Shown here: positions 51,059 through 60,714 of the stretch, in pieces
How positions within the stretch are numbered: the first letter of the stretch is position 1
Layout: each line of letters starts with the position of its first letter
DNA from: Aquirufa nivalisilvae
GTDB taxonomy: Bacteria; Bacteroidota; Bacteroidia; Cytophagales; Spirosomataceae
Direction: 5' to 3'
NCBI RefSeq assembly: GCF_004307455.1
Contig: NZ_SEWX01000005.1
Location: 62,001-126,000 of the forward strand
DNA length: 64,000 nucleotides
The notes under the pieces: model-generated
What the model was told of the DNA's origin: nothing
The model's input: only the letters and a program-made list of their open reading frames with translations
The model's database searches: none
Translations under genes and position numbers: made by a program

Positions 51059-53443
51059 TTAATAGCAATCCATTCCAATCGGTGCGCCATCTGGAATAGT
51101 GGGACTAGCCAAAGCTTTCCATTCGGTAGGATTAGATAAGGCTGCTTGAATATATTGTTGCATATATTGGGCAAATGGATTCAGAGCTGATTTCTTAGCA
51201 TAGTATTGTTGCCATTTTTTTAGACCTACCAGAATCTCCACTTTGGCCAAAGGAGCAAGATTGGGAGCTTGTAGCGTATTTAGCAGAGCTTCACAAATTT
51301 TGTAATTAATGGTTTCTTGTGCTGCCATTAAATAGCTGTCTGTCCAAGTTTTTTCTATGGTCTGTTGACTGATAAGTTGGAGCATTTCAACTATTCCCAA
51401 ATTTGTTACATCAAGGACATGATTTTGCTGGATTCTGGAAATCCTATCGGGATGAAATAGGAAGTCTAATGTAAACTCTGCTGCTGTTTCAACAGCTCCT
51501 AAGGCATCAAAAGTCAAGCCTGTTTTGCTTTTAAATGACTCTCTTGTTCTAGGAAAACCAAAGGCTCTAGGAGGGAACAAGCTTAGTTTTTCTTTGGGTA
51601 TGGCCAATTCATCAGCTTGCAATGTTCTCAATAATTGATGTAGAGCTTCTACTTGCAGTCCTTTGGAGGCAGGTTTTAGCACTAATTCTTTTCCTCCCTT
51701 AATCGCATAATTATATTCATATCCGCCTACCATTTTCGTAACAGCTTCTGTTTGATAACGGTGCATAAAATATAGTGGAACAAACATATCCTCTAATTTA
51801 GAATAGCTTTCTCCCTCGCGCATATTGTCGGCGGAAAACTGTTTAATTGCTTGTTTTCTAACAGCCAAGATACGTGCTAATTCATCTACCACTGTATTTC
51901 CATTATCCCATAAATGTGCATATATATGAGCTCCTCCAGGATTTCTTGCGTCAAAGTCGGTGATAAACCTTAATCCTTTTTCATAGGCATTATCCAAAAT
52001 TTTGGGTAATTCTGAGTCGCTATGTTGACCGTAAGCATAATCTACAGCTACTTTATCCCATTCTCCAATGTTACGATCATAGGCTTTAGTCAAATCGATT
52101 TCAGTTCCTGAAAATGCAACTTTCGGATGAGGGTAATCCATGACGCTGGAGTTCCCTTTAGCGCTAGCGGCATAATTATGAGCAAAACCCAACGTATGGC
52201 CGATTTCATGGGCTGCTAATTGACGTATCCTTGCTAATGCCATATCTAGCATCGGTTGATTATTTTTATTGTCTTTAGCATAAGGGGCATTCATAAGCGA
52301 TTGAGCAATCATAAAATCTTGTCGAATTCGTAAACTTCCCAAACTCACATGACCTTTAATAATTTCCCCAGTTCTTGGATCAGAGATACTGGCACCATAG
52401 CTCCAGCCCCGTGTTGAACGATGAACCCATTGGATCACATGGTATCTTACATCCATGGGATCTGCATCATCAGGTAAGATTTTTACTTGAAAGGCATTTC
52501 GATAACCAATAGCTTCAAATGCCTGATTCCACCATCTGCCTCCCTCTAATAGGGCAGAGCGAATGGGTTCAGGTGTACCATTATCTAAGTAGTAAATGAT
52601 TGGATTGACAGCTTCACTAACGGCCAATTCTGGATTTTTCTTTTCTAGACGATGCCGAGTGATCCATTTTTTTTCAATAGATTCTGTTACTGGAGTGGCA
52701 TAGTCCATAAACGTTAAAGCATTTGAACCAGACCTTGGGTCATAAACTCTAGGTTTATATTGATTGTCAGGCAATTCTATCAACGAATGGTGTTCTACCA
52801 CGGTAACATAATCTGGATTAGGAGTAACCGAACGAATTTCAGCACCTGTGCCATTCCCCGAAAAGGTAAGTCGTGTTTCAAATTCTGAGTTTTTAGGAAA
52901 CGACTTGGTTCTTTCTAACAATAAAGAACTTCGAGATTTATCCAATTGGAAAGTACCTTGCTTGGCTCTAGTCAAGGTTTTTAAGACCCCATGGGCATCT
53001 TGAAATAAAAAATCAGTGGCATCAATGATATAGTGGCCGTTTTCTTGTCCTTCTATTTTAAAGCCAAAAAGTACAGATTTGGCAAAGGCCTGTTGGACCG
53101 ACATTTTTTCCAAAGGGTTATTCGTATTAGCACGATATTGATAATTAGGCTGCACGAGGAAAATTTTGTTTCCTTGTTTCTCAAAGTACACCACTTGTTC
53201 ATTTCCTAATTGACCTCTGTCTAAGCCTAAATCATTGTTTCCCACTCCCTGACTTAAGGAATAAACATATAGAAACTCCTGATTGAGTTTATCAACTGAC
53301 AAATAGATTTTGTCAGAACTTTCATCATAATAGAAATTGAAAAATCCAGTATATGCTTTCATGGATTTTAATTTTTCTACCACCTGACCAGGTGCCTGAT
53401 AACTTAGTAAAACAGCGAGCAATAGTAGTTTAAATGCTTTCAT
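51059..53443 (-). CDS. Secreted zinc-dependent metalloprotease (DUF5117/DUF4953 type)
   Basis: A 794-residue protein with a signal peptide (1-19). An N-terminal beta-domain (about 25-260, DUF5117/5118-like) precedes the catalytic domain with AAHEIGHTLGFAHN: His412, Glu413, His416 and the third ligand His422. A helical C-terminal part follows. Proteins of this type are abundant in Bacteroidota; their protein or peptide substrates are unknown. It ends in ...IGMDCY. It is monocistronic, with repeat-derived sequence (ATTCTTCATTCTAC words) right before its ATG. Confidence 0.93.
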   Translation of the reverse strand: MKAFKLLLLAVLLSYQAPGQVVEKLKSMKAYTGFFNFYYDESSDKIYLSVDKLNQEFLYVYSLSQGVGNNDLGLDRGQLGNEQVVYFEKQGNKIFLVQPNYQYRANTNNPLEKMSVQQAFAKSVLFGFKIEGQENGHYIIDATDFLFQDAHGVLKTLTRAKQGTFQLDKSRSSLLLERTKSFPKNSEFETRLTFSGNGTGAEIRSVTPNPDYVTVVEHHSLIELPDNQYKPRVYDPRSGSNALTFMDYATPVTESIEKKWITRHRLEKKNPELAVSEAVNPIIYYLDNGTPEPIRSALLEGGRWWNQAFEAIGYRNAFQVKILPDDADPMDVRYHVIQWVHRSTRGWSYGASISDPRTGEIIKGHVSLGSLRIRQDFMIAQSLMNAPYAKDNKNNQPMLDMALARIRQLAAHEIGHTLGFAHNYAASAKGNSSVMDYPHPKVAFSGTEIDLTKAYDRNIGEWDKVAVDYAYGQHSDSELPKILDNAYEKGLRFITDFDARNPGGAHIYAHLWDNGNTVVDELARILAVRKQAIKQFSADNMREGESYSKLEDMFVPLYFMHRYQTEAVTKMVGGYEYNYAIKGGKELVLKPASKGLQVEALHQLLRTLQADELAIPKEKLSLFPPRAFGFPRTRESFKSKTGLTFDALGAVETAAEFTLDFLFHPDRISRIQQNHVLDVTNLGIVEMLQLISQQTIEKTWTDSYLMAAQETINYKICEALLNTLQAPNLAPLAKVEILVGLKKWQQYYAKKSALNPFAQYMQQYIQAALSNPTEWKALASPTIPDGAPIGMDCY

Positions 53444-53448
53444 GGATG

Positions 53449-53648
53449 AAGAATGTAGAATGAAGAATGTAGAATTAGTTATTAGGGTTCAGCTATTAGT
53501 TATTAGAGTTTAGTAGGTATTAGATTTAGGGTTTAAATATTAGTGTTTAGTAATTAAGCATACTCAAAATTATACGCAACCTTTTTATTCTCTAATAACT
53601 AATAGCTAATAGCTAATAGCTAATAACATACCATTTATAACTTATAAT
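53449..53648. repeat. Inverted repeat array upstream of the metalloprotease gene
   Basis: GAAGAATGTAGAAT words (53449-53475) and TTAGTTATTAGGG words (53474-53550) form the left half. CTAATAACTAATAGCTAATA words (53592-53627) are the right, reverse-complement half. A final ATTTACAATTT word reaches the stop codon of the glycosyltransferase gene. Confidence 0.82.
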
Positions 53649-55076
53649 TTACAATTTCTTATTAAATCCTTTTCTCGTCATTTCACCCCAGGAATGAGTT
53701 CCTTTAATCTTATCGACATAGCCTTTAAATGCAGAAAAGACACTTAATGGATGAAAATAAAAAGGTTCAATGAAGGCAGCACCTAGAAGTTTTAAGAAGT
53801 CATCAACCTTGGTATATTTATGAAAGGTTCTTTCCTCGGTAAAAAGAGTTAGAATGGAAAAAAGTATGGCAAATGAATACACGAAAATCATGAGAAGGAA
53901 GAAATAATGCCAATTCATCATGCCAACCAAAATAAAATATAGGGTGGCTAAAATTCCAATAACTTCTGCTAAGGGCGCGAAAAATTCAAAAAATGTCCAA
54001 TACGGAACGCTAACCAATCCCAATAATTTGTATTTAGGATTCATGAACATAATGCGATGTTCCCATAAAGTTTCAATTGTTCCCCGCATCCACCTACTCC
54101 TTTGTTTATTGAAAATATCTAGCGATTCAGGAGCTTCTGTCCAGCAAAGAGGGTCAGGGATATAACTCACAGTATAGGCGAGTTTTTTTTCATGCATATA
54201 CCGACGCATTCTAACCACCAGCTCCATGTCTTCTCCTACAGTTTTAGTATTATACCCTCCACAAGCAACCACAATTTCCTTATCAAATGCTCCAAAGGCC
54301 CCACTGATAAGTAAAAGTCCATCCAGCCTTTCCCATGCCATTCTTCCTAATAAAAAGGCTCGCAAATATTCCAAAACCTGAATACGAGGCATTAATTTAT
54401 CGGGAATATTGACTTCAATTAATCGCCCATCTTTGATGATACATTGATTCGCAATTCGAACGACTCCTCCCGTAGCGATGACCCTTTTGTGGCTCGTTTC
54501 CATAAAGGGCTTCACTAATTTTAGCAAAGCATCTTTATCCAATATGCAGTCCACATCAATACAAACTACATAGGGGTGTTTGGAAATATTTATGCCTACA
54601 TTGAGCGCATCCGCCTTTCCTCCATTTTCTTTATCTACCACAATTAGCTTATTGAAGGCAGGATTTTGAGATTGATAAACGGCTTTGATGGTTTTTGTAG
54701 GAATAGAGCCAACTTTATCCAGTTGTAATGGTACCAGATCATAAGTTGCCTTCAAGATTTCTATAGAATTATCCTTACTGCCATCATTGACAACAATCAC
54801 TTCATAATGATTGTAATTCAGAGATAAGAGAGATTTTACATTTTCTTCAATAGTCAATCCCTCATTATATGCTGGGGCAATGATGGATAAAAAGGGGGCA
54901 TATTCACTGGAAAGTAGAACTTCGTAGTTTTCGAAACTATTTCGCTTTAAATAAGCTTTCAATTCTTTGACAGACAAAAACGCGAGGTACAAATAGGATG
55001 ACATGATTGTCACAGCATAGGCTAAGGCTATGCCTAAATATAACTCAACCGGGAAAGGTAAATTGGATGATCCCAT
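53649..55076 (-). CDS. Membrane glycosyltransferase family 2 (PgaC-like)
   Basis: A 475-residue processive GT2 enzyme: N-terminal membrane segment (about 11-35), catalytic domain with VVNDGSKD (Asp98), CIDVDCILD (Asp174/176), GEDMEL (Asp283) and QRSRW (325-329), then three to four membrane segments. These D, DxD, TED-like and QxxRW motifs characterise poly-N-acetylglucosamine, hyaluronan and cellulose-type synthases. It would polymerise and export a polysaccharide. It starts 1 bp after the HEAT-like gene stop and is the last gene of the signalling operon. Confidence 0.9.
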   Translation of the reverse strand: MGSSNLPFPVELYLGIALAYAVTIMSSYLYLAFLSVKELKAYLKRNSFENYEVLLSSEYAPFLSIIAPAYNEGLTIEENVKSLLSLNYNHYEVIVVNDGSKDNSIEILKATYDLVPLQLDKVGSIPTKTIKAVYQSQNPAFNKLIVVDKENGGKADALNVGINISKHPYVVCIDVDCILDKDALLKLVKPFMETSHKRVIATGGVVRIANQCIIKDGRLIEVNIPDKLMPRIQVLEYLRAFLLGRMAWERLDGLLLISGAFGAFDKEIVVACGGYNTKTVGEDMELVVRMRRYMHEKKLAYTVSYIPDPLCWTEAPESLDIFNKQRSRWMRGTIETLWEHRIMFMNPKYKLLGLVSVPYWTFFEFFAPLAEVIGILATLYFILVGMMNWHYFFLLMIFVYSFAILFSILTLFTEERTFHKYTKVDDFLKLLGAAFIEPFYFHPLSVFSAFKGYVDKIKGTHSWGEMTRKGFNKKL

Positions 55077-55077
55077 A

Positions 55078-55920
55078 TCAATTTATTTCTTTGCCATAAG
55101 AATTGAAATTAACTAATAGATTTTCAGCTTCCTGCTGAATATGTCTGGCATGTTTGTGTTGTAATAAAGCTTCTACATGAGACTGTTTTTCAAATAGTTT
55201 AAAGGTATGAATGATTTTTAAACCTAGACTAATCACTGAATTGTTTTTTGATTCAAGCAAAAGTTCAATATTTTGGGTATCCAATAATGATGTTTTTTTT
55301 AGGGCATCAATAATGTTTAACTGGGTCCATAAATCAATGGTATATTTATGTTTAGCGAGGTGAATGATACCTTGGGGACCATTGATTTTAATGCAGCCAT
55401 TCAAGGCATTGATTTTTAAAATGGGATGATTGGATTTGGATAACTCCACCAAATGCTCATAGGCTCTTTTGATATTCATTTCTGTCAATTCTTTGATTCC
55501 CTTACATTTTATTTCCCAATTCTTGTTTCGCAATTTGACAAAGGAATCAGCCATTAACTGAGATTCTACATAAAATTCGCGAAGGCTTTCTGCATATTCT
55601 CCTTCATAATTTTGATGTAAATTAATGACAGACTCCATCAACTGAGCTCTAAATTGAGGGATAGAAAATAAGCGCAACAGCTTTTTGTCTTCCATTAAAT
55701 CAACATGGTTTTTGTCATTAAATAGAATTTCCAACAAGAGGTTATTGATGGTTTCTGAATTTTTTTCAAAATGTACAGCTTGCCGAATATGGTACAATCG
55801 ACTCAAGACAATGGCAATAAATAGAATAATGGAAACAATCGTAAATACTGAAATAGCCCCCACAATAATAAAATCTGCAGGGTCTAATTCAGAAAAGAAT
55901 TGCAAACTGTATGCTAACAT
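55078..55920 (-). CDS. Membrane-anchored HEAT-repeat-like protein
   Basis: A 280-residue protein with one membrane segment (about 15-40: DFIIVGAISVFTIVSIILF) and a cytoplasmic helical region with HEAT-like pairs (ELTEMNIKRAYEHLVELS, NALNGCIKINGPQGIIHLA). No catalytic motif. HEAT scaffolds typically hold protein partners together. The genes on each side encode a response regulator (16 bp) and the GT2 synthase (1 bp), so it may connect phosphorylation to polysaccharide production. Confidence 0.78.
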   Translation of the reverse strand: MLAYSLQFFSELDPADFIIVGAISVFTIVSIILFIAIVLSRLYHIRQAVHFEKNSETINNLLLEILFNDKNHVDLMEDKKLLRLFSIPQFRAQLMESVINLHQNYEGEYAESLREFYVESQLMADSFVKLRNKNWEIKCKGIKELTEMNIKRAYEHLVELSKSNHPILKINALNGCIKINGPQGIIHLAKHKYTIDLWTQLNIIDALKKTSLLDTQNIELLLESKNNSVISLGLKIIHTFKLFEKQSHVEALLQHKHARHIQQEAENLLVNFNSYGKEIN

Positions 55921-55936
55921 CTGCGCTGTGCTATTT

Positions 55937-56296
55937 CTATTTATTCAGTAATTTATTCATTCTAATCAATAAAATCGCAGGACTTACCGGTTTTGCGATA
56001 AATTCATTAGCTCCAATTCGAAATGAATCTAATTCTGTTTGTTCTACGGTAGAGGAGGTGAAAATAATAACAGGAGTTTCTAAATGGAGTGTATTTCGGA
56101 CATACTCCGTTATCTCCAATCCACTAAATCCAGGCATGTTGATGTCTGTTAAAATGATATCATAAGAATGCTCTTTGATGGATTCCAGAGCTTCTTTCCC
56201 ATTACTAAAAGGGCTTACTTCAAAACCTTGCTTCTTTAAGAAGAAGGAAAGGGAAGTTCTTAATATTTCATTGTCTTCAGCGAGTAATACTTTCAT
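55937..56296 (-). CDS. Single-domain response regulator
   Basis: A 119-residue CheY-like receiver with phospho-acceptor Asp51 (ILTDINMPG), acidic pocket AEDNE (6-10), Thr/Ser80 (IFTSS) and Lys102 (FIAKPVSP). There is no output domain, so it must act through protein contacts, possibly the HEAT-like partner or the glycosyltransferase. It starts 70 bp after the hybrid kinase stop and 16 bp before the HEAT-like gene. Confidence 0.94.
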   Translation of the reverse strand: MKVLLAEDNEILRTSLSFFLKKQGFEVSPFSNGKEALESIKEHSYDIILTDINMPGFSGLEITEYVRNTLHLETPVIIFTSSTVEQTELDSFRIGANEFIAKPVSPAILLIRMNKLLNK

Positions 56297-56366
56297 TTGG
56301 TAAAATTTTAAAGAACTAGCCTAGCATTGGAATAAATTCAATAGCTAGACCTTAGTATGAGGTAGA

Positions 56367-59300
56367 TTAGAGTAAATTTTTTAATGACAAAATAACGGAC
56401 TGTATATATGTTTGGAAATCTTGAAAGTTTTTAGGCAATTGAGAATCCATGATTTCACCTGCTGCCTGTTGTTCTGTAGCTTCTAAGAATTGTATTCCCT
56501 TGGCTAATTGAAACATAGCTAATGAAGATTTCATGTGATGAGCTGATTTTTTGATTTGAGCCTGATTTTTTTCTTGAATAGCTTGGGCTAGTTCTTGTAA
56601 ATCAACCGGTACATTTTTGATAAAAAGCTCCATCATTTCTTTTTTAAAATCAGCATCTCCACCAGATAATTCATCTAAATAAGTAAAATCAATAGGTGCC
56701 AGTTTTTCTTCTAAAGACTCTTTTGAACTAGTGTCCTCTTGACTTTGATCCGTAGAAGCTCGTTGTTTTTTAATGACATCTTGTATCGCTTCAAACAGTT
56801 CATACTGTTTAAATGGTTTGGCTACATAGGCATTCATTCCAATATCAAAACATTTCTGTTGTTCACCCACCAAGGAGTGAGCCGTCATCGCTATAATGGG
56901 AATGCTCATTTTGAGCTCATTCCGAATCATAATGGTTGTTTGATAACCATCTTGTACGGGCATCTGTAAATCCATCAAGACGAGGTCGTACTTTTTCTTC
57001 TTAATCAATTCAATGCCTAATTGCCCATTGTCTGCAATATCGATATCAAATCCAAAGTTTTGAACCACTGTTCTAGCTAGACGCTGGTTTAATTCATTGT
57101 CTTCACACAACAGAATAGACAATTTTCCGAGTTCATTGTCTAAGGTATTGTGTTGATCTTTCAATTCTTTATTATTATCAAAGAATTTTTTGAACTCTAG
57201 ACTAAAATAGAATTCAGACCCTTGACCTAATTTACTTTTTACTTCTAGCTTCCCATGCTGAAGCTCAACCATTTGTTTGGCAATATTCAAACCAAGGCCC
57301 GTTCCTCCAAATTTTCTCGTAGTGCTTTCTTCTGCTTGTCTGAACCTTTCAAAGATGCTTTCTAGCTTGGATTCTGCAATTCCAATACCCGTATCTTTTA
57401 CTGAAAAACGAAGTGTGATGGTTTGGTCAGTTTCGGCTGTTTTTTTAACAGAAATAACCACTTCACCCTCTTCTGTAAATTTGATGGCATTTCCAGCCAA
57501 ATTCATCAAAATTTGATTGATTCTAATCTTATCACCAATAATTGTCTCTGGAATTTCTGCATCCAATAATAAGCTAAAATCCAGTTGATTCTTTTGGGCT
57601 TTTACTTTGAGTAATTCATGTACATGCTTCAGTGTATTTTTCACATTGAAAGGATGTTCTTCTATGTGCAATTGGCCCGAATCAATTTTGGATAAGTCTA
57701 GTATCTCATTGATAATAACTAATAAATTATCACCCGCAGTCTGAATATGTTCCACATATTCTTTCTGCTCCTGGGATAAATCACTTTGCGTCAAAAGTTC
57801 GGTAAAGCCAATAACCGCATTCAAAGGTGTTCTGATTTCATGGCTCATGTTTGCTAAGAAACTATCTTTTGCAAATACCGCTTGCTCTGCTAAGTTTTTA
57901 GCTTGAATCAATTCATTCTCTACTTGTTTTTTAAGTGTATTATCTTCTGCCACTCCCAAGTACCCTAAGATTTCTCCATTGACATGTCGAATGCATGTTA
58001 CGCTTAGCCAAACGGGAATACGTTTTCCCGATTTTGAAATATATGTCCACTCATTTGCATCTGCAACACCTTTACTCCTAGCTTTAATGACAAAGGTTTC
58101 AAAACTAGGTTTAAGATCAATCCCCAGTTCCGAGCTTAAGTCTTTGGCTCTTTTTTTGATTTCTTCTGGATCATGAAATAGGGCAGGAGTGGCTTTTCCG
58201 ATGAGATCACCGCTCTTATATTCCAACAAATTCAAAGCAGCTTGATTGATGTTTTGAATGACTCCCTGGGTATCAGTAAATATAACACACAAGCCAACTC
58301 CATAGAAAATGGCTTTCTGTGTCGCCAGCAAATTGGCAATATTACTGTCTTTTTCTTTTTTCTCGGTAATGTCCGATTCAATAGCGATGTAATTGATTAA
58401 GTCGCCTTTATCATTATAAATGGGGCTAATATACAGGTCTACCCAATATTCTTTTCCTGCTTTATTGATATTTTGAATTTCCCCTCGAAATGCTTTATGG
58501 TGATCAAGCGCTTCTCGGATGGTTTTTTTTGTTTCAGGGCTTGTACCTCCATATTGAACGAGCTCAGCTGGTTTTTTACCCATTGCTTCTTCAAAAGTAT
58601 AGCCAGTGATTTTTTCAAAGGGTTCGTTAACCCATTGAATTCTTTCTGTTTTGTCCGTTATGACCACCATATTATCGGTAGCACGGGCTACAAATGACAA
58701 TCGCTTATTTTCTTCAGCTCTTGCTTTGATTTCGGTAATATCCCTAGCTGTGGCAAATAATAGACCTGTTCCTTTATCAGGAGAGGCGTTCCAACTTAAA
58801 ATTTTATGACCTCCATTTTTGCAAGTAAACCGAGCTTCAAAATTCACAACTTCATGTCCTGCGGCTAAGCTAGAAATGACTTTTTGCGTCGGAAGTACAT
58901 CTTCTGCTAGGATAAAATCATAAAATGGCCGAGCCATTAATTCTTCATTTGAATAGCCCAATATTTCAGAAAAACTGGGACTTAGTCGTTCGAAATATCC
59001 ATTGGTGTTAGCGATACACAACAAGTCTTTTGATAAGTCAAAGTATTGTTTGAGCTGATCTTCATCTTGTTTTTGACGGGTAATATCACTTTTTATGGCT
59101 AAAAATTTACTAGCTTTTCCCTGTTCATCGAAAATGGGGACAATGGTTAAATCAGCCCAAAATAAACTACCATCCTTGGCTTTATTCTTGATTTCGCCTT
59201 TCCAAATAGAACCATTTTGTATGGTTTGCCACATATTGGCAAAATATTCAGGTTGATGGTAGCCTGAATTTAAAATACGATTGTGCTGGCCAATTAATTC

Positions 59301-59978
59301 ATCTTTGCTGAATTTCGTAACTCGACAAGTCGTGTCATTGACAAATTTGATGATTCCATGTTCGTCAGTAATAATGACACAAGATGTTTGATCTAACGCT
59401 AATTTATAGGAGTCTAATTCTTGGCTAAGATCTTCCAAAGCCTTTTTAGCTAAAGAGGAAATCTCATTTTTTAATTGAATGTTTTTTTGACGAAGTTCTA
59501 GTTGATTGATAACTTGTTTAGAAAGCGTTTGTAGCGACTTTTTCTGCTCCTTGGTCAATTGCCTAGGTACTCGATCTAAAACACATAAAGAACCAATGGC
59601 ATAGCCATTTGGGTCAATCAGAGGCGCTCCTGCATAAAAGCGGATTTGATCTTGACCAGTAACAAATGGATTATCTTTAAATCGATTGTCTTGAAGCGCA
59701 TTTTGAACTTCAAATATCGAATCACCCATGATGGTATATTGACAAAAGGAAATATCACGACTGGTCTCCGCATCGGTCATGCCAATTTTGGATTTAAACC
59801 ATTGTCGATCTTTGTCAATTAAAGAAATTAGTGCAATCGGTACCTGACAAATACTTGAGGCTAAAAGTGTTAAATCATCAAATTCCTCTTCTGAAATGGT
59901 ATCAAGGATTTTATAATCTAGAAGAGCCGTTAATCTTTCTTCCTCATTTTGAGGAACAGGCAGAATAATAGATTGCAT
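56367..59978 (-). CDS. Soluble hybrid histidine kinase, GAF-PAS4-HK-REC-HPt
   Basis: A 1203-residue sensor kinase without membrane segments. Order: GAF (about 25-165), four PAS modules (about 190-300, 310-415, 430-540, 555-680), HisKA with His713 (SHEIRTPLN), HATPase (DTGIGI at 862-867, GGTGLGL at 891-897), receiver with Asp1003 (LMDLQMP) and C-terminal HPt with His1147 (AHHMKSS). All phosphorelay residues are present. It would sense a cytoplasmic redox, light or ligand signal and pass phosphate via HPt to the neighbouring response regulator. Confidence 0.95.
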   Translation of the reverse strand: MQSIILPVPQNEEERLTALLDYKILDTISEEEFDDLTLLASSICQVPIALISLIDKDRQWFKSKIGMTDAETSRDISFCQYTIMGDSIFEVQNALQDNRFKDNPFVTGQDQIRFYAGAPLIDPNGYAIGSLCVLDRVPRQLTKEQKKSLQTLSKQVINQLELRQKNIQLKNEISSLAKKALEDLSQELDSYKLALDQTSCVIITDEHGIIKFVNDTTCRVTKFSKDELIGQHNRILNSGYHQPEYFANMWQTIQNGSIWKGEIKNKAKDGSLFWADLTIVPIFDEQGKASKFLAIKSDITRQKQDEDQLKQYFDLSKDLLCIANTNGYFERLSPSFSEILGYSNEELMARPFYDFILAEDVLPTQKVISSLAAGHEVVNFEARFTCKNGGHKILSWNASPDKGTGLLFATARDITEIKARAEENKRLSFVARATDNMVVITDKTERIQWVNEPFEKITGYTFEEAMGKKPAELVQYGGTSPETKKTIREALDHHKAFRGEIQNINKAGKEYWVDLYISPIYNDKGDLINYIAIESDITEKKEKDSNIANLLATQKAIFYGVGLCVIFTDTQGVIQNINQAALNLLEYKSGDLIGKATPALFHDPEEIKKRAKDLSSELGIDLKPSFETFVIKARSKGVADANEWTYISKSGKRIPVWLSVTCIRHVNGEILGYLGVAEDNTLKKQVENELIQAKNLAEQAVFAKDSFLANMSHEIRTPLNAVIGFTELLTQSDLSQEQKEYVEHIQTAGDNLLVIINEILDLSKIDSGQLHIEEHPFNVKNTLKHVHELLKVKAQKNQLDFSLLLDAEIPETIIGDKIRINQILMNLAGNAIKFTEEGEVVISVKKTAETDQTITLRFSVKDTGIGIAESKLESIFERFRQAEESTTRKFGGTGLGLNIAKQMVELQHGKLEVKSKLGQGSEFYFSLEFKKFFDNNKELKDQHNTLDNELGKLSILLCEDNELNQRLARTVVQNFGFDIDIADNGQLGIELIKKKKYDLVLMDLQMPVQDGYQTTIMIRNELKMSIPIIAMTAHSLVGEQQKCFDIGMNAYVAKPFKQYELFEAIQDVIKKQRASTDQSQEDTSSKESLEEKLAPIDFTYLDELSGGDADFKKEMMELFIKNVPVDLQELAQAIQEKNQAQIKKSAHHMKSSLAMFQLAKGIQFLEATEQQAAGEIMDSQLPKNFQDFQTYIQSVILSLKNLL

Positions 59979-60233
59979 AAGTAGAAGAGTAAATCCGATT
60001 AACCTCCAGTTTCGATGGTTGTGAATGACCTAAAGAATTCCAGATGGAATAAGAGGTTGTTGGATAGTACATGATTATATGGAACACTAGGAACAGTAAT
60101 CTAAATTAGCCAATATTTGTTGAAATAGTATCCTTTACTACCAACAAATATTTAGCGAATTCCTCCTATCTGCCCTTTATTTCCAGAATATGAAATCTTC
60201 TCGAAGCTATTAAGTCCCACTCTTATCAGGATT

Positions 60234-60551
60234 TTATTGACTAATTAATTTTTTTTCATCCAATTCAGAGAAGAGATTCAATCCGCAACCTACCATTAAG
60301 TAACTTATATGGGCTGTAACGATGAGGGAATAGTAGCCATCACTTGGGCTTGGTCCAAAAAGATGATAAGGGGCAAAGATTAAATATAGCGACAGCCCTA
60401 CTAAGAATACGATAGCTGCCAATAGCCACATATTGAGTTTTTTCAATGTTTTTTTTGACCAAATAGCCTTAGCTATGCCTTCTGTAGCATAAAATACAAT
60501 CCAAATTAGTACTAAACTAAACATCAGTGATTTAAGTAGTCTGGTATTCAT
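60234..60551 (-). CDS. Small membrane protein of unknown function
   Basis: A 105-residue protein with about three hydrophobic segments (LLKSLMFSLVLIWIVFYA, MWLLAAIVFLVGLSLYLIF and IVTAHISYLMVGCGLNLF). Nothing in it identifies a family. It lies 255 bp upstream of the hybrid kinase on the same strand. The ATG at 60551 is preferred to the in-frame extension to 60587. Confidence 0.65.
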   Translation of the reverse strand: MNTRLLKSLMFSLVLIWIVFYATEGIAKAIWSKKTLKKLNMWLLAAIVFLVGLSLYLIFAPYHLFGPSPSDGYYSLIVTAHISYLMVGCGLNLFSELDEKKLISQ

Positions 60552-60639
60552 GGTATTTAAATTTTTGTTTGATACCCAAAATTCCAATTATACTCCGCCA
60601 AAACTTGGCGACTTATGAATTTTTATTACATTGTGATTC

Positions 60640-60714
60640 GATTCATTCTACATTCTTCATTCTACATTCTTCATTCTCCATTCTTCATTCTACATTCTCC
60701 ATTCTTCATTCTTC
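60640..60714. repeat. ATTCTACATTCTTC-word array abutting a start codon
   Basis: About ten alternations of ATTCTACATTC, ATTCTTC and ATTCTCC fill 75 bp and run straight into the ATG of the WYL gene. Same family, same orientation to the gene as upstream of the metalloprotease (53449). Confidence 0.88.

Noticed and set aside
53444-53448. Frameshift or start loss of the metalloprotease caused by the repeats
   Set aside because: The gene begins with a normal signal peptide right at the ATG at 53443, and the repeat ends before it.
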